Positions 1 through 4,700 of a DNA stretch of 5,599 nt are shown one piece after another. The stretch's first letter is position 1; every line of letters begins with the position of its first letter. The stretch lies in NCBI GenBank assembly GCA_963694825.1, contig CAVOEV010000290.1, positions 1 to 5,599 of the forward strand. The letters run 5' to 3'. This DNA is from UBA8437 sp963694825 (GTDB taxonomy: Bacteria; Planctomycetota; Planctomycetia; Planctomycetales; Planctomycetaceae). Made by a program: the position numbers and the translations under genes. The notes beneath the pieces were generated by a model. The model was not told the DNA's origin and searched no databases. It saw nothing but the letters and a program-made list of their open reading frames with translations.

Positions 1-549
1 AATCCTCGGTTTTATCAATTGCGTCGCGAGGCGTACCGTCGTCTGGGCAAGTCGAAGTTGGCGTTGGCGGACGGCGAGAAGCTGGTCTGGCTGCTTCGCT
101 TTCAGCGTCTCAGTCAGCAGGTTGCCGCGTCACCGAAGCGGGCGGGTGGTTATATTCAGCGGGCACGTCACCTGGCGTACGACGGTCAAGGCGGAGCGGC
201 GTTGGCGGACTACCAGCGTGCGATCACGGTCGAGCCGGGGCAGGCTCACGAAGCGTATCTGGCTCGAGCCCGTCACTGGGTGTTCTCGGGTGATCCGAAA
301 CGTGCGACGTCGGATTGCAGCCGGGCACTGGAGGTGGGTGGTGGATACGAGGCTTACAGTTTGCGAGGCGAGTGTCACAAGTTGCAGGGGCACTGGGACC
401 TGGCGATTGCCGACTTTGCCAAGGCCCGTCGTTTCGATGCAGTGGTGGCCGAGACGTACCTGAAGCGAGCCGAGGCACATCAGGCGGCGGGTCGATTGCC
501 CGAGGCGGTGGCCGATCGACAGCGGGCTGCGGAACTGGATCCCAAGTGA
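1..549 (+). CDS. TPR-repeat protein, C-terminal part (5' end outside window)
   Basis: The reading frame is open from base 1, and the first in-frame start-like codon (TTG at 19) has no ribosome-binding site, so the gene almost certainly begins upstream. The 182 visible residues are nearly all tetratricopeptide-like helical pairs of about 34 residues, at roughly 3-36, 46-80, 82-115, 116-148 and 150-182. Each shows the family pattern of small residues at the helix crossings and an acidic-Pro or similar turn at the end, such as AITVEPG and AAELDPK. TPR arrays are protein-interaction scaffolds and by themselves do not reveal a partner or reaction. No signal peptide or membrane segment lies in the visible part. 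The missing N-terminus could carry another domain, such as a kinase or protease, as is common for planctomycete TPR proteins; that is speculation. It converges on the -strand gene ending at 571, with only 21 bp between the stops. Confidence 0.85.
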   Translation, partial: NPRFYQLRREAYRRLGKSKLALADGEKLVWLLRFQRLSQQVAASPKRAGGYIQRARHLAYDGQGGAALADYQRAITVEPGQAHEAYLARARHWVFSGDPKRATSDCSRALEVGGGYEAYSLRGECHKLQGHWDLAIADFAKARRFDAVVAETYLKRAEAHQAAGRLPEAVADRQRAAELDPK

Positions 550-570
550 TATGAGGCCACACCCCAGCTA

Positions 571-1539
571 CTAGGGCGAGGTGGGATCGACGAGCGGATT
601 GACTGCGGCGGGAGTCGCTTCGGACTTCAGCAGCAGGTCGATCCGGTTGGATCCTTCTTTCACTTCGTGCTGTATCTGGCTCTGCAGGTGGTACTTCTTG
701 CCCAGCACCTCGAGCCCCTGCTTGTCGGTCTTGTTGACTCGGACAATGTGCATGCCGAGGACGGCTCCATCGTGTCCGCCGGGGTAGGTCAGGGTGTAGA
801 TTCCGTCGGTGTCGGATCGTCCGACGCTGCCTCCGAGTCGTCGTTGCTCGGCATCCCTTTCGTCGGTGATGGGTTCGAAGTTGACGGTGGCCTGTGGGAG
901 GGGATTGCCATCGAGTGTGACGGTGCCGGTGACGGAGGCGAGGGGTGGGAGTTTGGAGTTGGGAGTTATCATGTCGAAGAGCAGGTAACAGATCCCGGCG
1001 ACGACGATGATGCCGCCGGCGATCGGCAGCAGTTGTCGTTTGGCGATGTACTTGATCTGCTCGACGTCGATCGCCGGCCCGCGTTTCGGTGGCGGTTCGT
1101 TGTCGGCGGCGGATCGGGCGGATCGGGCGGATTCGCTTCGAGCGAGCAGGTCGCTGGCTGCAATGGATGTGTCGTCGGTGTCGTCGGTGTCGACCTTGAG
1201 TCGCTCGGGCGGGCGGTGTAATTGTCGTTCTTCGGGTGACGGCGGCGGCGGCGGGATGGCCGGAGTCATTTCGTCGTTGTCGAGTGCCGTGCTGGCCAAC
1301 GGGGTGGCGGCTGGTGGTACGTCGCCGGATTCCATCAGGAACGTCATGGCGTCGTCTTCGGCATCACCGGTGCCCTGGTCCGACTGAGCCTGTGTGTCGG
1401 AGTCTACCGTGGCATCCGGTTCCGGTTCGGGGATCACGAACGCGGTTTTGCACTGAGGGCAGCGGCCAGCCTGTCCAGCCTTGTCGTCGCGGATCTTGAG
1501 AACCGAATCGCACTCGGTGCACTGGTAGCGGATCGTCAT
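571..1539 (-). CDS. Zinc-ribbon, single-pass membrane protein with carboxypeptidase-regulatory-like domain
   Basis: The 322-residue protein has three visible parts. Residues 1-36 form a zinc ribbon with two CxxC knuckles (Cys7/Cys10 and Cys27/Cys30), resembling the short N-terminal zinc ribbons of many planctomycete and myxobacterial proteins. Residues 37-160 are an acidic, Pro- and Ser-rich linker. Residues about 170-190 are one hydrophobic helix; Lys163, Lys167 and Arg168 just before it suggest the ribbon is cytoplasmic and the C-terminus is outside the inner membrane. Residues about 199-305 look like a carboxypeptidase-regulatory-like/transthyretin-like beta-sandwich (pattern SVTGTVTLDGNPLPQATVNF, then a DTDGIYTL strand). 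The gene follows the DUF1559 gene on the same strand after 92 bp. Planctomycete DUF1559 genes are often followed by a small protein with this same sandwich, so a joint surface role is inferred. No substrate or enzymatic motif is seen. The ATG at 1539 has no clear Shine-Dalgarno sequence, but the ribbon starts directly after it, which supports the start. Confidence 0.85.
   Translation of the reverse strand: MTIRYQCTECDSVLKIRDDKAGQAGRCPQCKTAFVIPEPEPDATVDSDTQAQSDQGTGDAEDDAMTFLMESGDVPPAATPLASTALDNDEMTPAIPPPPPSPEERQLHRPPERLKVDTDDTDDTSIAASDLLARSESARSARSAADNEPPPKRGPAIDVEQIKYIAKRQLLPIAGGIIVVAGICYLLFDMITPNSKLPPLASVTGTVTLDGNPLPQATVNFEPITDERDAEQRRLGGSVGRSDTDGIYTLTYPGGHDGAVLGMHIVRVNKTDKQGLEVLGKKYHLQSQIQHEVKEGSNRIDLLLKSEATPAAVNPLVDPTSP
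1111..1128. repeat. 9-bp tandem repeat, two copies, in the zinc-ribbon protein linker
   Basis: GGATCGGGC occurs at 1111-1119 and 1120-1128. On the coding strand it yields SARSARSA in the disordered linker before the membrane segment. Confidence 0.8.
1171..1188. repeat. 9-bp tandem repeat, two copies, in the zinc-ribbon protein linker
   Basis: GTCGTCGGT occurs at 1171-1179 and 1180-1188 and encodes the DTDDTDDT part of the acidic linker (about residues 117-124). Confidence 0.8.
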
Positions 1540-1631
1540 CGGGTATGTTGGCCCGTCTGGGTTTGGACTGTCGCGATCGGATACCGCCGCGTGTTTTGAG
1601 AGTCGCGGTGTGCGTGCTTGGGGCGGTGTCC

Positions 1632-2663
1632 TTAGTTGGGCACCTGCACGGGCACTTTTCGTCTCATGTTGCCGAGGTTTTGGAAGAGCGTGACATTGAT
1701 GTTCTGGTTGATGGATCGAACGCTGCCATCGACGAGCACGAAGTTGACTCCGCCGCTCGTGTGCAGGCTACCGGCGTTGTCGTAATGAATTTTCTGGTTG
1801 GGTCCGAAACGTGTGCTGAGCAGGGTGGCCGGTCCGCCCCAGGCCCATCCATCGCTGCTTTGCCGGAGAGGGTCTCCGATGACGTTGAAGCGTTCGATTT
1901 CGCCGACCATTAAAGTCTGCGACTCACCATCTTCGACGTCTCGCATCCGGGTCGAGCTATTGACCGAGAAGATGCCGATGTGGATGTTGTTGGGGAGTCT
2001 CGAGAGCGTGGGGTCGTTGATGGTCTGCGATGGTGTCAGTGCCCAAGTGGCTCGGTTGGCGTCGTTGAAGGCGACTCCCGAACCGGTGACTCCGGCGTAG
2101 TCGTTGCCGCCCTTGGTCCAGTCGGGGTTGATCAACAGCAGGTTGGGGTACTTGTCGCGGTCCATCGAGTTGCGTCGTGTGGGGCAGTAGAACTCGGGGA
2201 TGTCGGTTTGCGCTGGCGTGAGGATGATCTGGATCTGTGTGATCGGGTCGATGGCCAGGTTGGCTCCGTTCCCGTTCATCTGCACATTCATCTTGTCTTC
2301 CCAGAGTTCTCTGAGCGCCTGTTGTCCCATCTGCGGCAGGATGTGCAGCATCCAGCTGGTGCCTTGCAGTCCGTTTCCACTGGCGAGCATGGGTTCGTTC
2401 GGATCGGAGGTCTGAAAATTGCCGGATCCGAGGCCACCGAACATCATCTGGTTGATTTGCCCGGGCGGGAACGAGTTGTGAGCTTCGTGGTAGTTGTGGA
2501 GTGCGAGTCCGATCTGTTTGAGATGGTTCTTGCACTGGGTGTTTCGAGCAGCTTCGCGAGCCTGTTGCACGGCTGGGAGCAGCAGTGCGGCGAGGATCGC
2601 GATGATGGCGATCACAACCAGTAATTCGATCAGTGTGAAACCCGGGCGACGATGTCTGATCAT
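1632..2663 (-). CDS. DUF1559 family protein with type IV prepilin-like N-terminus
   Basis: The 343-residue product starts with a short basic leader and a class III signal/N-methylation motif: PGF|TLIELLVVIAIIAIL, with predicted prepilin peptidase cleavage after Gly8 and the conserved Glu at mature position 5 (Glu13). The hydrophobic helix runs to about residue 30. Then come AREAARNTQCKNHLKQIGLALHNYH split over residues 35-59 and FPPG at 65-68, the typical entry to the DUF1559 (SBP_bac_10) domain. Later family marks are the GTSWMLHILPQ segment (101-111), the CPTRR turn (160-164) and a C-terminal His301...Asp312-Gly313 motif. Proteins of this family are thought to be membrane-anchored or surface pseudopilin-like proteins; their biochemical role is unknown. 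I chose the ATG at 2663 over a possible start at 2741 because it places the prepilin leader at the N-terminus and has GAGGAAA 8-10 bases upstream. The zinc-ribbon membrane protein gene lies downstream. Confidence 0.93.
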   Translation of the reverse strand: MIRHRRPGFTLIELLVVIAIIAILAALLLPAVQQAREAARNTQCKNHLKQIGLALHNYHEAHNSFPPGQINQMMFGGLGSGNFQTSDPNEPMLASGNGLQGTSWMLHILPQMGQQALRELWEDKMNVQMNGNGANLAIDPITQIQIILTPAQTDIPEFYCPTRRNSMDRDKYPNLLLINPDWTKGGNDYAGVTGSGVAFNDANRATWALTPSQTINDPTLSRLPNNIHIGIFSVNSSTRMRDVEDGESQTLMVGEIERFNVIGDPLRQSSDGWAWGGPATLLSTRFGPNQKIHYDNAGSLHTSGGVNFVLVDGSVRSINQNINVTLFQNLGNMRRKVPVQVPN

Positions 2664-2670
2664 TTCGAAA

Positions 2671-2677
2671 TTTCCTC
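2671..2677 (-). promoter_or_regulatory. Ribosome-binding site of the DUF1559 gene
   Basis: Read on the - strand this is GAGGAAA, with about nine bases between GAGGA and the ATG at 2663. It decides the start in favour of the codon directly before the prepilin leader. Confidence 0.75.
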
Positions 2678-2804
2678 GACAACCCCGTGACAAAGTCCAA
2701 GCCGACTGAACGAGCCGGGCCTGGCCGAGCAGGCGCACCACTGCGGGGTGAGGCAGTACGGGAATCCACGTCGGAACTGTGAGATGTGAATCGCTCCGAG
2801 CCAG

Positions 2805-2829
2805 CGGTGGTTCCGCCGACTTACCACCG
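2805..2829. other. Short inverted repeat in the DUF1559 leader
   Basis: A perfect 7-bp inverted repeat: CGGTGGT at 2805-2811 and ACCACCG at 2823-2829, with an 11-nt loop. If the promoter candidate at 2865-2894 is real, this hairpin lies in the untranslated leader of the DUF1559 mRNA, about 140 nt before its start codon. There is no following T-tract, so it is not a standard intrinsic terminator. It could be a leader structure or chance. Confidence 0.35.
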
Positions 2830-2864
2830 ATTCCCGGTACAGTCTTCCGTCATCCCTGGTCGGT

Positions 2865-2894
2865 ACTCTACTCGGGTCTCCAGAAATGCGTCAA
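2865..2894 (-). promoter_or_regulatory. Candidate sigma-70-type promoter for the DUF1559 gene
   Basis: On the - strand TTGACG (2889-2894, five of six matches to the -35 consensus) is followed after 18 bp by TAGAGT (2865-2870, four of six matches to the -10 consensus). Transcription would start near 2858 and give a leader of about 195 nt before the ATG at 2663. The spacing is one base longer than ideal and the -10 is weak. This is the best match I found by eye in the divergent region; no experimental support is available. Confidence 0.3.
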
Positions 2895-2949
2895 GGTGCT
2901 TATTCGGCAAACAGCTGGAACCGAGTACACTCACGTTTGTCTCTTCTCA

Positions 2950-2987
2950 CCACCTCGGCAAACTTCAACCCCTGAAGGGGCAGGTGG
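2950..2987. other. Nested inverted repeats with two mutually exclusive inner hairpins
   Basis: The outer arms CCACCT (2950-2955) and AGGTGG (2982-2987) are perfectly complementary. Inside, CCCC (2969-2972) can pair with GGGG (2977-2980) around a TGAA tetraloop. Alternatively CTTCA (2963-2967) can pair with TGAAG (2973-2977) around ACCCC. The two inner pairings share bases and cannot coexist. The same foldings are possible in RNA from either strand. Function unknown; no poly-T follows on the + strand. Confidence 0.35.
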
Positions 2988-2998
2988 CTCGGGAGATT

Positions 2999-3055
2999 CC
3001 AGTGACACAAGTGAATCCGATAGCAACGATAGCACTGGCGATTCACCCGCTATCG
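2999..3055. other. Inverted-repeat cluster with pseudoknot-like order and repeated CGATAGC
   Basis: Complementary pairs seen: CCAGTG (2999-3004) with CACTGG (3033-3038); GTGAATC (3011-3017) with GATTCAC (3040-3046); and CGATAGC, present twice (3018-3024 and 3027-3033), with GCTATCG (3049-3055). The second and third pairs interleave rather than nest, which is the order of an H-type pseudoknot. A related CGATAAC occurs at 3080-3086. The segment lies 110-170 bp before the HAD start. It could be a structured leader RNA or a set of repeated protein-binding half-sites; the sequence does not decide between these. Confidence 0.4.
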
Positions 3056-3094
3056 ATCGCGGTCAGGGCGTGTTGGGTCCGATAACAGCGAGAG

Positions 3095-3136
3095 TGTGCG
3101 GGTTGGGTGTGTGGGTTGTGCGGGTTGGGTGTGTGG
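3095..3136 (+). repeat. 22-bp tandem duplication, G-rich, G-quadruplex pattern
   Basis: A 20-base unit beginning TGTGCGGGTTGGG occurs at 3095-3114 and again, without mismatch, at 3117-3136, a period of 22 bp. It contains five GGG runs (3100-3102, 3105-3107, 3113-3115, 3122-3124 and 3127-3129) separated by 2, 5, 6 and 2 bases, so it meets the usual G3+N1-7 rule for an intramolecular G-quadruplex on the + strand. It ends 31 bp before the HAD start codon and would be in the mRNA leader if transcription starts upstream. Confidence 0.8.
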
Positions 3137-3152
3137 CAGGGGCAAGGCGGTT

Positions 3153-3160
3153 GGTGGAGG
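3153..3160 (+). promoter_or_regulatory. Ribosome-binding site of the HAD phosphatase gene
   Basis: GGTGGAGG ends seven bases before the ATG at 3168. It fixes that ATG as the start rather than the in-frame GTG at 3096, which lies inside the tandem duplication and has no such site. Confidence 0.8.
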
Positions 3161-3167
3161 AATTTTG

Positions 3168-3857
3168 ATGCGTGTTTGTCTGTTCGACATCGACGGGACG
3201 TTGCTCGAGAGTGGTGCGGCGGGTCAGGCGGCGATGGAGAGTGCATTGTTTGAGTTGTACGGCGTGAGTGGTCCGGTCGAGGGCATCGGGATGGCCGGTC
3301 GGACGGACCGTGCGATCATCGAGGACCTGATGGAGTTTTTTGCTGTGGGGGTGAACGAGTCGTCATTTGGTCGGGTGAGTGCAGCGTACCTGGACGGTCT
3401 TGCGGCCGGCCTCGGGCAGTTGGACAAGCCTGTTCTCCCGGGTGTGGTCGAGTTGTTGTCGGCGTTGTCGGGGTGTGACGACGTGGTGCTGGGGTTATTG
3501 ACGGGCAATCTGGAGGATGGTGCGAGGCGGAAGCTGGGGCATTTTGGCCTGGACAGGTACTTCGATCGTGGTGGCTGTTTGTTTGGAGGTTTTGGCGACC
3601 GGCAGCGGGACCGTGACGACGTGGCTCGCAGCATCCGCGAGCGGATTCGGCACGAGTTGGGCTGGTGGGATCCGGCCGAGGTGTGGGTGATCGGAGACAC
3701 TCCGTTGGATGTCCGTTGTGCCCGGGCGATTGAAGCGAGAGTGTTGGCTGTGTCGACGGGGTTGTATTCTGCCGACGAGTTATCTGCCTGTGATCCGGAC
3801 GTGTTGCTAGGGGATCTGTCGGACACGGACCGGGTGGTTTCGGTGCTAGTCGAATAA
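3168..3857 (+). CDS. HAD-superfamily hydrolase, phosphoglycolate-phosphatase-like
   Basis: The 229-residue protein has all four motifs of the haloacid dehalogenase phosphatases. Motif I is FDIDGT, with nucleophile Asp7 and acid/base Asp9, right at the N-terminus. Motif II is LLTGN (Thr112). The motif III lysine is probably Lys122 in RRKLGHFGL. Motif IV is VIGDTPLDV (Asp177 and Asp181), which binds Mg2+. A helical cap of the Gph/beta-phosphoglucomutase type fills residues about 15-85. The length is normal for Gph-like cytosolic phosphatases, which dephosphorylate small phosphorylated metabolites. The GDTPLDVRCARA form and the preceding FGDRQRDRDDVAR segment suit a Gph-like subgroup, but the substrate cannot be read from sequence. 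The start is supported by a strong ribosome-binding site at 3153-3160. The gene stands alone on its strand, and its last 12 bp overlap the end of the opposite SRAP gene. Confidence 0.92.
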   Translation: MRVCLFDIDGTLLESGAAGQAAMESALFELYGVSGPVEGIGMAGRTDRAIIEDLMEFFAVGVNESSFGRVSAAYLDGLAAGLGQLDKPVLPGVVELLSALSGCDDVVLGLLTGNLEDGARRKLGHFGLDRYFDRGGCLFGGFGDRQRDRDDVARSIRERIRHELGWWDPAEVWVIGDTPLDVRCARAIEARVLAVSTGLYSADELSACDPDVLLGDLSDTDRVVSVLVE

Positions 3858-4589
3858 CAGGCCGTCGCCGCCTGAGGTTGTCGAGTTGGCGGGTCTGAGG
3901 CAATCGGGGCCCTCGTTGGCTGGTCGATTGATTCGGGTGTCGATCGGTTCGGCGACCAGTGCATGGTCGGGGCATGGGCGGAGCAGCCGGTGGATTGGTT
4001 CGAGTCGTTCGTGGCTCGAGATGTGCGGGTCGAGCCATGCGGCGAAGTCGGATGGCTCGAGGACAACGGGCATGCGGTGGTGGATTGGAGCCATCAGCGA
4101 GTTGGCTTCGGTCGTGATAATCGCACAACTCTCGATCACCGACCCGTCGTCGTCTTGCCGCTGTTCCCAGATGGCGGCGAATGCCATCAGTGCGTCATCG
4201 GGCCGATGGATGTGCCAGGGTTGCTTCGTGGTGCCGGTCGTCTTCTGCCATTCGTAGAAGCCTGAGGCGGGCATCAGGCAGCGGCGGTGTCGGAAGGCGG
4301 ATCGGAAGGACGGTTTGTCGGAGACGGTTTCACCTCGGGCATTGATTAACGGGGTCATCCGTTTTCCGGCCGCGGCGTTCTTGGCCCAGGTCGGGACCAA
4401 TCCCCAATCGAGACTCACGGTTTCGGCGTGGTCGGCGTGGTCGGCGTGGTTGCGAATCACCAGAACCGGTTGTGAGGGTGTGATGTTGAACCGGGGTGTG
4501 AGTGAAAGCTCGAGTTGCGGGTCCAGGATGGTGTCGAAGAACTCGGCCAGTTCCGACGCAGTGGTCCTGAGATTGAATCGCCCGCACAT
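3846..4589 (-). CDS. SOS-response-associated peptidase family (SRAP/YedK/HMCES) protein
   Basis: The 247-residue protein starts MCGRFN. After Met removal, Cys2 becomes the N-terminal catalytic residue that forms a thiazolidine crosslink with abasic sites in single-stranded DNA. Other conserved family residues are present: WGLVPTWA at 62-69, Asn83-Ala-Arg85-x-Glu87, SGFYEW with Glu113, and HHRMPVVL with probable active-site His170. The C-terminal RINRPANEGPDC (219-230) also fits. In E. coli YedK and human HMCES these proteins shield abasic sites at replication forks, so a cytosolic DNA-damage role is expected here. ATG at 4589 is fixed by the need for Cys at position 2, although no clear Shine-Dalgarno precedes it. 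An unusual (HAD)2HAE repeat at residues 48-56 comes from a 9-bp tandem repeat. The gene lies downstream of the thioesterase gene, separated by a long palindrome, and overlaps the HAD gene at its 3' end. Confidence 0.95.
   Translation of the reverse strand: MCGRFNLRTTASELAEFFDTILDPQLELSLTPRFNITPSQPVLVIRNHADHADHAETVSLDWGLVPTWAKNAAAGKRMTPLINARGETVSDKPSFRSAFRHRRCLMPASGFYEWQKTTGTTKQPWHIHRPDDALMAFAAIWEQRQDDDGSVIESCAIITTEANSLMAPIHHRMPVVLEPSDFAAWLDPHISSHERLEPIHRLLRPCPDHALVAEPIDTRINRPANEGPDCLRPANSTTSGGDGLLFD
4423..4449. repeat. Three perfect copies of a 9-bp tandem repeat inside the SRAP gene
   Basis: TCGGCGTGG occurs at 4423-4431, 4432-4440 and 4441-4449. On the coding (-) strand it gives the residues HADHADHAE in frame. 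It probably lies in a loop between the N-terminal strand region (PVLVIR) and the WGLVPTWA motif, so copy-number change would keep the frame. Confidence 0.9.
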
Positions 4590-4627
4590 GGGGGCATGGT
4601 AGCAGCCTGTTGAAGGACTCCAAGAGC

Positions 4628-4686
4628 GGGGACAGGCTCATCACAGGGGCCACCGAAGGCGGATCTCGTGTGAGGAGCCTGTCCCG
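4628..4686. repeat. Long imperfect palindrome, REP-like, between the thioesterase and SRAP genes
   Basis: GGGACAGGCTC (4629-4639) and GAGCCTGTCCC (4675-4685) are an exact 11-bp inverted repeat. After one A/G mismatch the stem continues with TCACA (4641-4645) and TGTGA (4669-4673), and the centre can close with GCC (4649-4651) and GGC (4658-4660). The result is a hairpin of about 57 nt in DNA or in RNA of either strand. There is no T-tract on either side, so it is not a textbook intrinsic terminator, though it could attenuate transcription from the thioesterase gene into the SRAP gene or protect mRNA ends. The GGGACAG...CTGTCCC ends resemble, from memory, REP-type palindromes linked to RAYT (Y1) transposases in other bacteria. 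No transposase is in this window, so a mobile origin is inference. Confidence 0.75.
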
Positions 4687-4700
4687 TGAGGGGGTTGGGT

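Larger units (their letters stand above)
2664..3167. other. Non-coding divergent region between the DUF1559 and HAD genes
   Basis: This 504-bp stretch separates two divergently transcribed genes. Open frames cross it, but none encodes anything recognisable, none has a convincing ribosome-binding site, and one passes through a 22-bp tandem duplication whose length is not a multiple of three. No tRNA T-arm or acceptor pattern was found. It holds a weak promoter candidate and a hairpin on the DUF1559 side, a cluster of inverted repeats at 2950-3055, and a G-rich tandem duplication at 3095-3136 next to the HAD start. I read it as regulatory or structured leader sequence. Confidence 0.6.

Noticed and set aside
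556..584. Possible bidirectional terminator between the TPR and zinc-ribbon genes (CCAC/GTGG and CCC/GGG)
   Set aside because: Pairing is short, broken by bulges and has no T-tract; it is no better than expected in GC-rich DNA.
1587..1608. CCGCG/CGCGG inverted repeat between the DUF1559 and zinc-ribbon genes
   Set aside because: Only five base pairs around a 12-nt loop and no T-tract after it; too weak to call a terminator.
2664..2741. 26-residue N-terminal extension of the DUF1559 protein from 2741
   Set aside because: It would bury the prepilin leader; the ATG at 2663 has a good ribosome-binding site and the expected short basic leader.
1957..2769. 270-codon - strand frame overlapping the DUF1559 gene
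   Set aside because: Out-of-frame shadow of the DUF1559 gene with Arg/Pro/His-biased composition and no domain.
3096..3167. N-terminal extension of the HAD protein from the GTG at 3096
   Set aside because: The extension is Gly/Val/Cys-rich repeat sequence; the ATG at 3168 has a strong ribosome-binding site and puts the FDIDGT motif at the normal position.
2779..3168. Open frame on the + strand of 129 codons between the DUF1559 and HAD genes
   Set aside because: It has no recognisable domain, no ribosome-binding site, a low-complexity Ser/Asp stretch caused by the inverted repeats, and runs through a 22-bp duplication that does not keep codon period.
3224..4128. Two long - strand frames (about 270-280 codons) opposite the HAD gene and overlapping the SRAP end
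   Set aside because: Their translations are Pro/Arg/Ser/Thr-rich shadows of GC-rich coding DNA, with no domain; the HAD and SRAP genes fully explain the region.
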